Assembly: GCF_000764305.2 (NCBI RefSeq) | Contig: NW_025943791.1 | Span: 124,001 to 188,000 of the forward strand | Direction: 5' to 3' | Source: Hyalella azteca | Taxonomy: Eukaryota > Arthropoda > Malacostraca > Amphipoda > Hyalellidae | Length of the DNA stretch: 64,000 bases | Shown: positions 23,010 to 34,339 of the stretch, in pieces | Layout: every line of letters begins with the position of its first letter | How positions within the stretch are numbered: the stretch's first letter is position 1 | Program-made: the position numbers and the translations under genes | The notes under the pieces: model-generated | What the model saw: only the letters and a program-made list of their open reading frames with translations | Databases searched by the model: none | Told to the model about the DNA's origin: nothing

Positions 23010-24920
23010 AACAGCAAATTCGTATGTGTAAATGCGACATGGAATACAATACCAAGTCAATACCCATATAAACAAAGAAACCGAACATACTTTCAAACTA
23101 AATCAGAGACCAGAACACACGAAATAATGGTATCAATATTGATAACATTTTTAAGTTTAAACATTTTCAAGGACAGTAGAATGGATTTCTGATATTTGTT
23201 CTTGTTCGTTAAATTTGAAGAATCTTCAGCGTCAAAACCACAGCATAAACCAGCATCAGACTACAGGTGTTCACATGTATGCACAAGTGTGGTCACCCAT
23301 AACAGGTGTACTTAACAAGAAACACATGCTTCATTACGTCGAATAGACATCATTGGGAGCAGGGGTAACAATATATAAAAATAACAGATCATTTTTTTTA
23401 GTTTTAAAACTTCTGTTCAGTCAACGGAGCGACGTATGTCCTCAGAGAGATCATTTTTAGCCGATAAATGAAGATCATTTCTCAAAGGTTTTTAGTCGAT
23501 AAATGAAGCTCAAAATGTCAATAAATCAATATGATTATTTGTCAATAAATTAATATCTGCAGTATAAAAAAACTTGAAAAAAGTGAGAATCACATGAAAA
23601 TTAAAAAGCATATCTGTGGTAAAAGTTCTAAGACAACCTACGATAAGTGGCAGGGTCTAAGCTATGACAGGGTTCAGCAACAGATACATAAAACAGGTTA
23701 ACAAGACACAAGAAAGAGCGGATGAGACTAGATACGGTGCTCGAAGAGTACGTTCAGGTTATATCATATATCAAGATCCACGAAGAAGGTAAGAGAAGAA
23801 TAATAGGGAGCAAAGTATGAGGAATCATCTAGTTTTATTTAAAAAAAGCCCTGTGTGGAAACGATGAAAAAAGTAACGGCCGATGAACGACGTAACCGAA
23901 TTGCGACGAGCGACATGTGACGTCTTGTCTTGCGTTGACGTAGCCATGTGATCCACATATCGTACATAATATATAGTGTACATAAAAGCAGCGATAAATG
24001 TTGAATTATAGAGACCTAAGACCAGGAGAGACGCTGATGTTCAAGATAATAATAAGTAAAGCCAACGTGAGCGCAATACTTGAGACGTATTAAAGGTAGA
24101 TAGATAAACGACGTGCAGTTTAACGGTCGGTGCGCAGGAGTGACTGTAACGGTAAGCTCTTAAGAGACTGCGCCGCGCGAGATGAAGTCGCTCGCGCATA
24201 CGTAAAAAATGTCTAGGTTGATCGCCGGCTCAGTTGAGAAGAAATTCGAATTTTGAGAGGAAATCTTCTACTGAAACCGAAGACAAGTTAAAATGAAAAA
24301 TTTTTAAACAGGTCTCTGTAATTTTTCTAATATTTCTGCGTTTTAAACCTTGCACTAGCAAGATCTTTAACTAATTATTGGCACGCATTCATCTAGATTA
24401 ATTCATTTGATTATGATTTATTTTATGATTAGATTTAGATTTATTTATTTTGATTTATTTAAATAAATCTAAATTTAGATTTATTTTTGATGATTCTGCA
24501 CTGTCAAATCATAATGTAGAACGCAAGACTAACATACTCCTACATTAAATCCGAGATCATTTTGAACTATGTTTCAAATATTAATTGGAATTTGAGGCGA
24601 ATTTGGCGCAGCAACATCTCTTTGAATGTTAATATAGCTGGGAAGACAAGCCACGGCGTCAATAGCAACGCAACACTGTGGTAATTTTGCTCAATATTTA
24701 AATTCTCTGTTGATTTAAATATAGGCTAAAAAATTCTGTTAACAACAAACTTTAAGTTTCCAACGTTGAAAGTATTCAAGACTTTCTATGCAAGCCTGAG
24801 ACACCAGATTGGCTTTCTCGGAACGAAACTGGCCGTGTTTTGAGTTTTTGTACTGAAGTAAAACATCGAAGAAGTTACGATGCCGAGAATTTGTTAGTCG
24901 GAGGCTCATCCTTAGATTTG
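23010..24920. other. Intergenic, nothing recognised
   Basis: AT-rich. TTTAGATTTATTT repeats near 24,410-24,485. No supported coding or RNA feature. Confidence 0.4.
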
Positions 24921-24924
24921 AAAA

Positions 24925-25255
24925 ATTGAGGTGCAGACACACATGCAAAGTTGGCGGTTTTTTTTCTTTGAAAGGCGACTTCGGGAAAATAATTAAACTT
25001 AGTTTCGAGCTCGCGATGAAGCAACGTGACCAGCTTCTGCATGAGAGAAAGACAGATAAAGACAATTATATTTATGCGAGACTGAGAAGAGGTGCAAACA
25101 CACATGCAACATTGACGGTGTTTTTTTTTTTGGAGTGTAGCAAAGCGCTTTGGGGAAAATAATTAAATGAAGTTTCGAGCTGGCCGAAGCAAACGTGACA
25201 AGCTTCTGAAGAGACAGAGAGAAAGAGACAATTATAATTGCAAGATACTGAGAGA
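24925..25255. repeat. Diverged tandem duplication, unit about 165 bp
   Basis: AGGTG-A-ACACACATGCAA, GGGAAAATAATTAAA, AGTTTCGAGCT, CGTGAC-AGCTTCTG and AAAGACAATTATA occur in the same order at 24,930-25,070 and again at 25,090-25,235. The copies differ at roughly a fifth of positions. Confidence 0.75.
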
Positions 25256-25379
25256 TAGAAGAAGAGAAATACAGAAAAAAGGAGGATGATAAGGAAGTGG
25301 AGACAGGGGTGAAACATCGCGGTTCAGTAGCGGGATACAAGCGACAGGTGTCGCGTCACTCGCAAACTGCGCTTCTGTT

Positions 25380-25715
25380 ATAGTACCCGTGACTGGTAAT
25401 GATGGTATGTTGTTGTAATTGCCCATCCTGGTAGTAGCGACTGGGTAAGGGAGGAGGTGATAGGTCAGTTTTTCCGGGCACTTGGTGCCACTGGTAGTTC
25501 CACGACCATCACTGGCTCGCTGACCCGCCAGAACCATTTGGTTGCATTACACAAGACCCTGGACAAGCCAGGTACTCATTTATCAACCAGAGTTGGATGA
25601 ATGGCTGAGTTGACCATAAGCTGAGCTTCCTGGAAGAACTTGTCCTCAGTGGGACTCGAACCAGTGGTGAGAGACAGAGTCTCTCACCACTGCACCACCG
25701 CAGCTCGTTGTGGGG
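25380..25715 (-). mobile_element. tRNA-derived SINE
   Basis: On the minus strand the head contains an A-box-like TGGTGCAGTGGT (25,698-25,687) and a perfect B box GGTTCGAGTCC (25,662-25,652), about 24 bp apart, as in tRNA-derived RNA polymerase III promoters. Between them is a GAGAGAC...GTCTCTC hairpin in place of an anticodon arm. The sequence continues well beyond a tRNA (CCAGGAAGCTCAGC... onwards) with no CCA end or acceptor-stem pairing, so it is a SINE, not a tRNA. The 3' limit is uncertain. Confidence 0.65.
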
Positions 25716-26179
25716 GCAAAACAAATAGATGTCCTTCAGTACATAGATAAATTCATCTAATGTCATCCCCTAATAGGCAAATTCAACATAGGTCAAGAGT
25801 GAATAGACAAATTCTGTACGGTATATGTATTATGTATGTATGTATATGTATTATGTATGTATATGTATTAATGGATAAACAAATTCACGGCCAAGGTAAA
25901 ACAAAGCACATATTTCGGCAACGTGTGATAGCCTTCTGACAACCGGAAAGAAGCACACAAATGATTTTTTTTTCGACTGAATCGCTAAAATACCCGATGC
26001 TTATTAATTAAGCTAACTGGTTAAGGTGCAGGTGGCCTACAGTTGAGGCAACCTCATTAGTTCTCTCGACAATTGCAACAGAAAAACGTGCCCCACGCAA
26101 GTCATTCTTTCATACGAGGATGCCTTCATGGATAATAACAGAGAATGAGCGGCCACACGCCATACCAGGCACACACAAT
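25716..26179. other. Intergenic with a short TATG microsatellite
   Basis: TATGTATGTATATGTATTATG repeats at about 25,822-25,869. Nothing else recognised. Confidence 0.5.
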
Positions 26180-26757
26180 ACCAGCGACACAGAACCGAAG
26201 CCACAAAGAACGCTAGCCACACGCATCGCTAGCCACATGGAACCGAAGCCACACAGAACGCTATAGCCACACGCAACGCTAGCCACGCGCATCGCTAGCC
26301 CCATGGAACCGAAGCCACACGGAACAGAAGCCACACAGAACGCTAGCCACACGTAACAGAAGCCACACAGGACGCTAGCCACACGCTACAGAAGCCACAC
26401 AGAACGCTAGCCACACGCTACAGAAGCCACACAGAACGCTAGCCACACGCAACAGAAGCCACCCAGAACGCTAGCCACACGTAACAGAAGCCACACGTAA
26501 CGCTAGCCACACGTAACAGAAGCCACACAGAACGCTAGCCACACGCAACAGAAGCCACACAGAACGCTAGCCACACGCAACAGAAGCCACACAGAACGCT
26601 AGCCACACGCAACAGAAGCCACACAGAACGCTAGCCACACGCAACAGAAGCCACACAGAACGCTAGCCACACGTAACAGAAGCCACACAGAACGCTAGCC
26701 ACACGCAACAGAAGCCACACAGAACGCTAGCCACACGTAACAGAAGCCACACACATC
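26180..26757. repeat. 32-bp minisatellite (AGAAGCCACACAGAACGCTAGCCACACGCAAC type)
   Basis: About 18 copies, irregular at the left (shorter AGCCACACGCATCGCT units) and very regular from about 26,380 to the right end. GCTAGC palindrome in every unit. The open frames across it (for example 26,110-26,382 minus) are repeat artefacts. Confidence 0.94.
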
Positions 26758-27826
26758 ATCGGCTGACTGCAGCCTTCGGGTCATTAGGGATGCGTGGCAG
26801 GCCACCACGGAACGGTACCTAGTCTGGATACACAGGATCGTGGGATCGGGCACGTCGGAATTAACTGGTAACTTGACACTCGCGAGCCTACAAGAACCTG
26901 CCAATGGCACGCGCAGTCCGTTATGCAGCAAGATAGCAAATACCACTAAAAAATTATACCGGTATACGCCTCCCAAAATATAAGTGACCGAAATTAAAAG
27001 AGTTGTGGAGGAGTTCCAGGCTGTTTACTATATATATGTTTCATATATGATTGATTTCAGATAGTGAGAAAACTTGATCGTTTAGATTGTAAGCTAAAAC
27101 ATAGATGTGTAAGTGGTGACAGAAAGTTAGACTAAGAGTGAGCTGACAGGATGCCTAGGGCACCTCAGATATTATTTTATGAACGGAGTTGATTATTGTA
27201 CCGTAAGTGACGAAAATGGCATCAGTAAATTGACTCGATCCGTGACGCCCGAAGCTCAGATGCAGCGCGTTAAGCTAATGAAAGAATTTCACGCGTGCAT
27301 TTTGCGCTCAAGAGAGATGCGGTAGTATTATATAATTTGATACCATAATATACAGTTGGTGTTGGATACCTACAGAAACACAACATTCGTGCACACGAGA
27401 AGGCTGAGGCATCAAACATGGAAGAAAACTGAGCGCCAGAATGACGCTCAGTTTTAACATAATTTGATTTCACAGAATTTAACTCCATTCATTACTTTAT
27501 CTTAAGAGTGCACACAATGAAGAGCACCATTGTACTGCAGAAAGCACACCTTATATATAAAATGTATTGAGATATTAGTGTAGATAGGCAGAAGTTCTTC
27601 ACTAAATGACATTTTACTGGAATACGACGTTTCGAATGTTTAATGTCTATTAAAGATCTCAAGTAGGCGAAGAGTTGTACAACTCTTGAAATTTTAAACT
27701 AGGAAATTAAATAAATACATACAGAAGCTATGGTAGATATGGTTCGAAATCAAAACTCGAAATTATTCCGAGAACAACTTCAACGTCCTCACAAATCCGG
27801 TGGTTTGCAAATTGACAGCTGGAAAC
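26758..27826. other. Intergenic, nothing recognised
   Basis: The frame at 26,695-26,976 minus runs partly into the minisatellite and has no domain. AT-rich otherwise. Confidence 0.4.
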
Positions 27827-28930
27827 TCATGCTTGACGAAAGCCTCTGCTATCACTTGTCTTGTACGTAGTATCAGGGCACCGCATGATGATGCTGGTGC
27901 AGGCCTCCAATGTCACGCGGGTGATGATTCCGTTTTGAGCCTCCAGCATGCGGTTCTTTGGTCCTCCAGTTTGTAGGTGGCATTTGAGTCGGCAGCTCAG
28001 GGTCGTGCTGGTCAACCCGTTGTAATTTACATTATAGAGAAGTCTATAATTTTCTTTCGTGCTGGAGAACTTGTAAATAGCATTGGTTTCTTGCAGTGGT
28101 CCCGACTTTTTACATGGGTTTTTCATGATAAAATTATCGATTCTTTTGTTTTTGTAGTAAATCAGGAGTTTTATTTGGTCAGTTACTTTTGTGCAGCTGT
28201 TATTTGGTACAATTGAATTGAGGACTCATTCATCTGTCCTAAAACCGCTGTTCATTTGGTTTTGATTGTAAATTTTGGTGACGCAATGTTTTGATGTGGA
28301 TTCATTTGTTCGGTTTTGACGTGCTCGAAAGTTTAAGTTTCTGTGTCGACTGTTCCATTCGCATAACTGTTGTTGACAAGAATTTGCTTGCAGGTCTGTA
28401 GTTCAGTTTTCAAGTCACAAGCGGATGTACAGGTTTTGAATGATCGATGTATGAGGGAGCGTATGGTGATGATTTTATAGTGCTGGGGACATTTGCTTAC
28501 TTCTCTCAGGGCCTTTCCAATGTCTGTAAATTTCCGCTAAACTTTGGTGACCAAGGAATTATTAATGTCTTGCACCAATATGTCCAGGAAAGGCAACATA
28601 GTGTTTTGTCGGAATTCGTAAGTTAACATCAAAGCAGAATTGAGTTCCAAAGCCTCGCGCAGCTCAATCATGTCATCTAGCTTTCGTCTCGATGATGAAG
28701 ATGTCATCGACATATCGATAGTAAATTTGTAATCTGTTTATTTTAACACTCGGTTTTCGATTTCGCACATATAGAATGCTGGACTAAAAGGACAGTCCAT
28801 AGTAAAAGTGTTAATTTGCTGATATATTTTGCTATCTGGGGTCTGGAAAGGCAATTCTGAAGTACAGAGGCAGAAGAGATCAAGTAGATTAGGTATTTTT
28901 AGAGATTGATGGGCCGCCAAAGTTTAATTA
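27827..28930 (-). mobile_element. Penelope-like element: decayed reverse transcriptase and GIY-YIG endonuclease
   Basis: Read on the minus strand, the upstream part (28,920-28,690) has the pieces LLDLFCLCTSELPF, then MDCPFSPAFYMCEIENRVLK and YYRYVDDIFI, with the catalytic YVDD at 28,714-28,703. This order (FxF/LCTS, M-SPLSP-like box, E-R-L, Y-RYVDD) is that of Penelope-type reverse transcriptases. Several stops and frameshifts follow. The downstream frame (28,126-27,827) reads IYKFSSTKENYRLLY...NGLTSTTLSCRLKCHL, matching the IYKF-C...YIG-T-L--R---HL pattern of the GIY-YIG nuclease found at the C-terminus of these elements; the second tyrosine motif is eroded (NYNGLT). Non-functional copy; 5' end not defined. 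Confidence 0.8.
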
Positions 28931-30402
28931 GAATAGAGATGTTCAGTTATTATTTCTGAAGTTAGTTAAAGTTCATTTTTAAATAAGCAATTGACGTCAA
29001 GTGAAGTGAGCAAACCAGAAGAGCACCAATTGCAAAAGATCTTTAAGAAATTGGCTCTAGATCTAAACAAAAATTTCTTCTAGGTGTAAGGTTTTAATAT
29101 AGCATCCAATTCCAGTGCTGTCCTGTAGATTGGAGAGGTAGCTTGAGCCAATCACAAGCAAAAATAAGCAGTCTTCCTTATTCTGTCTCACAGTCTCAGT
29201 CTGACTGTGAGTAAGACTGTCAAATTCATTTGTGATTTTTGAGTTCTATATGCTCAGGCATGGAATATATCTACTTGACAAACCGCGACTAGATTTTTCG
29301 AGCCGTGGCTTCATGGGTTTGCCAGCCCTGTTTCCATTTCTTTGAGCAGTGGCTTCATGGATTTGCCAGCAGCAGCCATGATTCAATTTCTTTCAGCTGT
29401 GAATTCCATATCTTGGCTGTGAGAAGCCATTTATGACCTGCAAACTTCTTATTCACAAAGTCCCATCACTCCCGTCATCCCATGCATACAAAGGCCCATG
29501 TTATTTACAAAGTCCCATACAAAATTCAGTCACTAGCATTTGTCTTTACTTAAGCAGCAACTGTACAAAAGATAATGCCATATGACCATTGTGATGTAAT
29601 CATGTAACCACAACTATGCAATCTTCATGGAGGTGAGAAATGATTTGAGTTTACTTGTTATGTTCTGCAAGTTATTTTGGCAGGAGGCTGGAGCATTGAA
29701 GTATATTTACTTTGGATTGCAAGCGTAAGTTGAAAATTTTATCAAACAACATGTTTGCAAAGTGCAAACCACAATTTCTTCAATCAAAAAAAATTTATGA
29801 CATTAGAGCCATAAAATTTCATACCTACCTACTGAAATTATATATTAGAGCAGCAATATTTCAGAAAAAAATATGACTTTTCCAGCCTTGCACTGCACTC
29901 CACAGTCACTCTCACTCAGTGTGGAATTCCAGAGGGGTAATATATTAACTGGTAGACATAGCAAAACAGAAAGCATGACCTCAAAATCTGGAAAGGCCAG
30001 CATACCTCCACTTTCAGTCCATCATCACTGACAGTGACAAGTCACTGCAAGCTGCCACAGCTGTTTCATTGGCAAAAACAGAGCTTACATCATCACAGTA
30101 ACAAAGATCCAATCAACGCTTGAACTTGAACCTTTGTAAATCGTAAATGTTATACATGCAGAATCAATCGTGTGCAACAGCCAAAGTGACGGGAATGATG
30201 GTTAGTGTTTACTCGGTTACTCGTTTACTCTCACTAAGTGCAGATAAAGCTCCCAAACTTATAGATGATAAGTAAAAACTATACATAATAATATTTTTAC
30301 GGTAATATATTGTGAGCCTTCTAAAGTTTTAATAATGAAGAAATTACAAGGTTCACAGAATCTAAAGGTTTGAATGCTAAATTGTCGAGTATGGTACCCT
30401 AG
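28931..30402. other. Intergenic, nothing firm
   Basis: A block at 29,290-29,420 repeats GTGGCTTCATGG(G/A)TTTGCCAGC twice at 48-bp spacing. No supported gene. Confidence 0.45.
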
Positions 30403-30757
30403 TATGGAACATAGTAACAAACCAGAGATTTTTTAGAATCAGTTCATTTTTAATTTCCTCATTTACCCAAGATTTAAACTAAGTTCTTATGTATGATGAT
30501 GCTGGTGTCCAGGACACTTTACTGGTCTACTTATAGGACTCAAAAATGAACTTGAGGTAGAGTCTAAAAAACTCTCTGCTTTGCCACTATGATTATTGTA
30601 GACGAGTAAAGTACAAGTAGGCTAGGTACCTAACATGGACACCAGCATTATCAATTCATCATACATAAGAAATGAAATTAGTTTGAATCTTGAGTAAATG
30701 AGACAATTAAAAATGAACCGATTCTAAAAAATCTCTGGTTGACTCACTATGGTCCAC
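30403..30757. mobile_element. Foldback / MITE with about 130-bp arms
   Basis: The left arm from about 30,403 (GGAACATAGTAACAAACCAG, then AGATTTTTTAGAATC, GTATGATGATGCTGGTGTCC) is matched in reverse complement by the right arm ending near 30,757 (GGACACCAGCATTATC, GATTCTAAAAAATCTCTGG, ACTATGGTCC). The arms agree at about 85% with small indels. Only about 80 bp separate them. No open frame. A faint half copy may lie near 41,930-41,995 (AGTAGGCTAACTAGG, ATACCAGCATTA). Confidence 0.8.
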
Positions 30758-31452
30758 AATGAAAGATAAGATGCAACCGGTGAGGCGCTGGCGGCCTACG
30801 TTATTCACACCACACTCTGTCACTCACTTATCTTTCATCAGTAAAACATCACTATAAATATTATCGGAAATCAAGCCACTGCAATATAATTGTAGCGATT
30901 GATAATACATTTTAAATAAGGTACTCACACAAGAAAGATACGATGGAAGCCGCAAAGAATCTGCCTATTACTACCCAAGAGCAAGTACGTATTTAGAACG
31001 CAGTGATAGAACCACCACACCCCCTAACACCATCACGAATGGAGAGCAACTAACAGGTCCGTCCGTCTTTTCTTTCATTTGAGACTGTCAGGTCGACGAT
31101 CAAAATCTGTCCGCTTTTTATAGGATTTAAAATAGTTCTATCGGAAGATTAATTACTATAACAGATAATTGATACAGCTCATAATGAATCTGATTGATCA
31201 CTGCTAAATTATTCTGCTAACTGATAATTGGTTCTACGCAGATAATTGATTTCACAAATTGGACATAGATGCTAATAATTGCTAATTGGTGATTAATCAT
31301 TATACGTCTCGTTAATCAATTGGCCTTGCCACAAATTTAATTTATAAATGCTAATTATATAAAGTCTCAGATAAAGTCTCATTGTATAAAGTCTCTGAAC
31401 ATAATTTATTTATGATGAGTGTCAGACAAAATTCGTATATAAGGAAGGCGGT
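30758..31452. other. Intergenic, nothing recognised
   Basis: TGATAATTG(A/G)TT-type words recur around 31,160-31,300. No supported feature. Confidence 0.4.
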
Positions 31453-31454
31453 GC

Positions 31455-32618
31455 CACACGTCTCGGACAAAAATTTACGGCCGGACTTGCGGCCGGTCTC
31501 GCGGCCGGACTGGCGGCCGGTGTCCTAATTCGGTGAGCATGGAATATCTTACAAATTAATGAACGTAGCTTGATGAAACTTGGTACACGTATTCATAAGG
31601 ACCTAACGTCCTCTTAAGGACCTAACGGACTCTTATCCTGCCCCTCACCCTCTCTACCCCTCTGCCGCGAGCCTTTCATTCCCTCAGCCAACCCCTCTCC
31701 CCTCGCTCAGCTGTTCAGCTGAGTCCCCTTGCTCAGCTAGAGTCGTAATTTTTGACAGAACTTTAACTCTACTCAAAGTCAATTCAGTTTCAAAATTGTG
31801 TGTTTTCCGTGCATTGTATTTTTAATTTCCAATTCTGTTTTAAATAGAATTTTAACTTCAACTCTACTCAAGTCAATTCAGTTTTTACACTAGCTACTTC
31901 AAACTATCGCCAGTCATGAAAAGATCCGATCAAATGATACGAGTTTAGATCTATGAACAAGGCACGAAAAGGAAAAGAATCGGCGACAGGCCACATCAGG
32001 CCTACATTTCAGCGCCGACATCATTATGTTATGTTATGTTAACGGTGATGTTTAGCTCGCAAAAATTTGTGAAATTTTACCTTAATTCGTGAGTTATTTG
32101 ACGATACGTGCCGAAATTTGCAGCGAGCATTACATTTATTCAAAGCTACAGTACAAATTTGAACGAAACTTTGAATATAGAAACCGAACCTCTCAACGGT
32201 GAAGATAAGCTCGTGACAACTTCTTAGATTTTGCCTTCATTTGCGAGTTTTTTCCAACGTTTGTGATTTAAACAGCAGTACGTGCTTAAATTCGCAGTGA
32301 GCATAGAATTTCTTCTAAAATACTGAACATATTTGAACGAAACTCCGTATGTCACGGTATGTGAATACTTAACTTCCCAACGGTGATGTTTAGCTCGTGA
32401 ATTTTTGCAGGCGAAAATTGTTCGATTTCGCCTTCGTTTGCGAGTTATACCGTTATACGGATATACGGAGAAACGACCGGCATTTCTCAGGCCGATTTTT
32501 AAACTTGCATTGACCAAGAGCCGTACACGTACATTCATTACTTTGGGAGATATTCCTTGCTCATTGAATTTGTTGAGACCGGCCGCAAGTCCTGCCGTAA
32601 ATTTGTCCGAGACGTGGC
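31455..32618. mobile_element. Non-autonomous DNA element with long terminal inverted repeats and internal direct repeats
   Basis: The left end (ACGTCTCGGACAAAAATTTA, then CGGCCGGACTTGCGGCCGG) is the inverse of the right end (GGCCGCAAGTCC, GCCGTAAATTTGTCCGAGAC). The match continues inward: TGAGCATGGAATATCTTAC on the left against AATGAGCAAGGAATATCTCC on the right strand, so each arm is about 130-150 bp. Between them lie three diverged direct repeats of about 170-190 bp (GTGATGTTTAGCTCG...TTCGTGAG at 32,043, 32,198 and 32,383). No transposase is encoded; the minus frame 32,224-32,652 is formed by these repeats. A retroposon 3' end is inserted at about 31,915-32,040. Confidence 0.8.
31915..32040 (+). 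mobile_element. Retroposon 3' end variant with (TGTTA)n tail
   Basis: GAATCGGCGACAGGCCACAT and CATTTCAGCGCCGACATCAT correspond to GAATCGGCAACAGGCCATGG and TCTTCAGTGCCGACACTTCT of the 13.4 kb copy, but the tail is TTATGTTATGTTA instead of ATTCTAT. Confidence 0.6.
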
Positions 32619-33460
32619 GGTGCAGCAGTAGATCACATATATCAACATGCAATAATTACACTCAGCTTTAGAGGTTCAGAGCCAAGAGCCGTCCGTAGTT
32701 ACATCCTCGCTCGTAAGAAGGTTCTTCTGCATCCGGCTACACGTACTCCGGCCTAATCTCTTGTGGCCTTACTTCTTGACGCTACACCTTCTAGCTATCA
32801 ATTACAGCTTTACCATCTCACATTTACCGCGTCTTTAACTTCTTGCGGCCAATGAGGTTAGGATATGTCCGCTTATGTTGTTTCTCCATGAGGAAGGAAG
32901 ATGAAAAAAGTAGGAATATCCCAATTCATTTTATCGCTTATGGATTCAAACCGGGCTGTGGTTGCCCTCGTCTCCATCAATTATCCACTGAGCAGCTTGG
33001 CAGAGCTCATGGGCCAAGGCTTGTCTCAGCTTGTACGCAGAATCTGTGTTAATAGCATGGAGCATCCAGTGTATCTGTATTTCGTGTTGAGGGAAAGTTC
33101 TTCCAGCTGCCCTCAAAAGTCTGCTGTTTCCAGTGATTTCGAGCTTGCCTGGTAAGCGTTTCTCGAATGACGTTCAATTGAAGATATCGAAAAAAGAAGC
33201 CACTAGTTTTTTTGTTTTTTTTTTCTGATAGTTATTCATATATTTTCTAGCCTCTAGCTGACAATTGTCGTCCGTATCTTCAGCCAAACTGGCTATAATT
33301 ACTTAATTCTAATTATCCATGGCGGTTGCGCTTATTTTTTCCGAGATGCGAAGGGCTTCAGATGCTGCTTCTTATTCCCCTAACGTTTTCAAATTTCAAA
33401 ATATATCTTTCAGACGATTTTAAATATAATAAAGTGTGAAAATTTTCTATTATGGTTGTG
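32619..33460. other. Intergenic, nothing recognised
   Basis: Two overlapping plus-strand frames at 32,843-33,155 (69 and 84 codons) show no recognisable domain or splice context. Confidence 0.4.
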
Positions 33461-33463
33461 TCA

Positions 33464-33900
33464 GGCTGTCTACCGTAACTCCCTTTACTTGTGTTAGCAG
33501 TTACTGCGTCACTTCCGTGACGTCACTATAGCATGCCTATCTAAGCTCCCCGAGCGGACCTTCAGTCAGTTTAGGCAGTCACAGGCGAGACGTAGTAAAG
33601 CCATCACCATGTAGTCCGCACGATCACGGCCAGACTCCGGCGTTGAGTAGCCTCCGTCGTTAGAGTAACCATCTAAAACCTACCTTGTGTAATAACCACC
33701 AAGCTTCCTTGTATTCCTATCTAGTTCGTAAATATATTATTAGACAACTAGCCTCTCAGTCAACCTGCCGCTTATTCGGACCTTAGATACGAACCCTTGG
33801 ACCCTCAACTCAAATAAACCTAAGAAGATCAACCGGTTATTAATCAATACTGAACTTTGAGATAGTTATATATTATCGGGCCAGTCAGACCAAAACACAT
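33464..33900 (+). repeat. Possible solo LTR or other interspersed repeat
   Basis: A block of different composition starts TGTCAGGCTGTC and ends near AGACCAAAACACA. It holds GTGACGTCAC, a TCAGT initiator-like word after GAGCGGACCT, and AATAAACC near the 3' end, an LTR-like order. I can see no second copy in the window and no target-site duplication, so this is a weak call. Confidence 0.25.
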
Positions 33901-34339
33901 CCAGACAGTTGCTTAAAGAATTTGAAAACAACTGAAGCTTGTGTGCCAACATTAAAATTTTAGGCGCATTTTGGACTTCGTAATCTCAATGCAATCAAAC
34001 ATAATGACCGGCTTAATTCTTTCCTGTTATGGTGATTTTTTTGCGTAAATTAAATTAATTTTACAGGATTGCAGGGTTACAAATTGAATTTTTTTCTAAA
34101 CAAGTGTGATCACCACGCAAAAGCTTTTACTGTGTTATGGCCGCCAATAAAAACAATAACCAATAAAACTTAATGTAAACTATGGTTTTTTACATTCATT
34201 AAAGTTCAATCTAAACTTCCCATTAGTTGAAATCGGAGCATCTTGCTATGTAACAATTTATATCATTGAATGTAATTTACGCCACGTAGGATCTCAATCT
34301 CGCGATTCACCAATAAACGAAGAAGGCAGAATTTTCGCC
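33901..34339. other. Intergenic, nothing recognised
   Basis: AT-rich sequence between the LTR-like block and the non-LTR element. Confidence 0.4.

Noticed and set aside
25650..25715. Possible tRNA gene on the minus strand
   Set aside because: A and B boxes are present but acceptor and anticodon arms do not fold as a tRNA and the homologous sequence continues further; called a SINE.
26110..26976. Frames over the 32-bp AGAAGCCACACAG array
   Set aside because: Repeat-driven; no unique coding sequence.
32224..32652. 142-codon minus-strand frame
   Set aside because: Lies wholly inside the long-inverted-repeat element and is built from its internal direct repeats and right arm.
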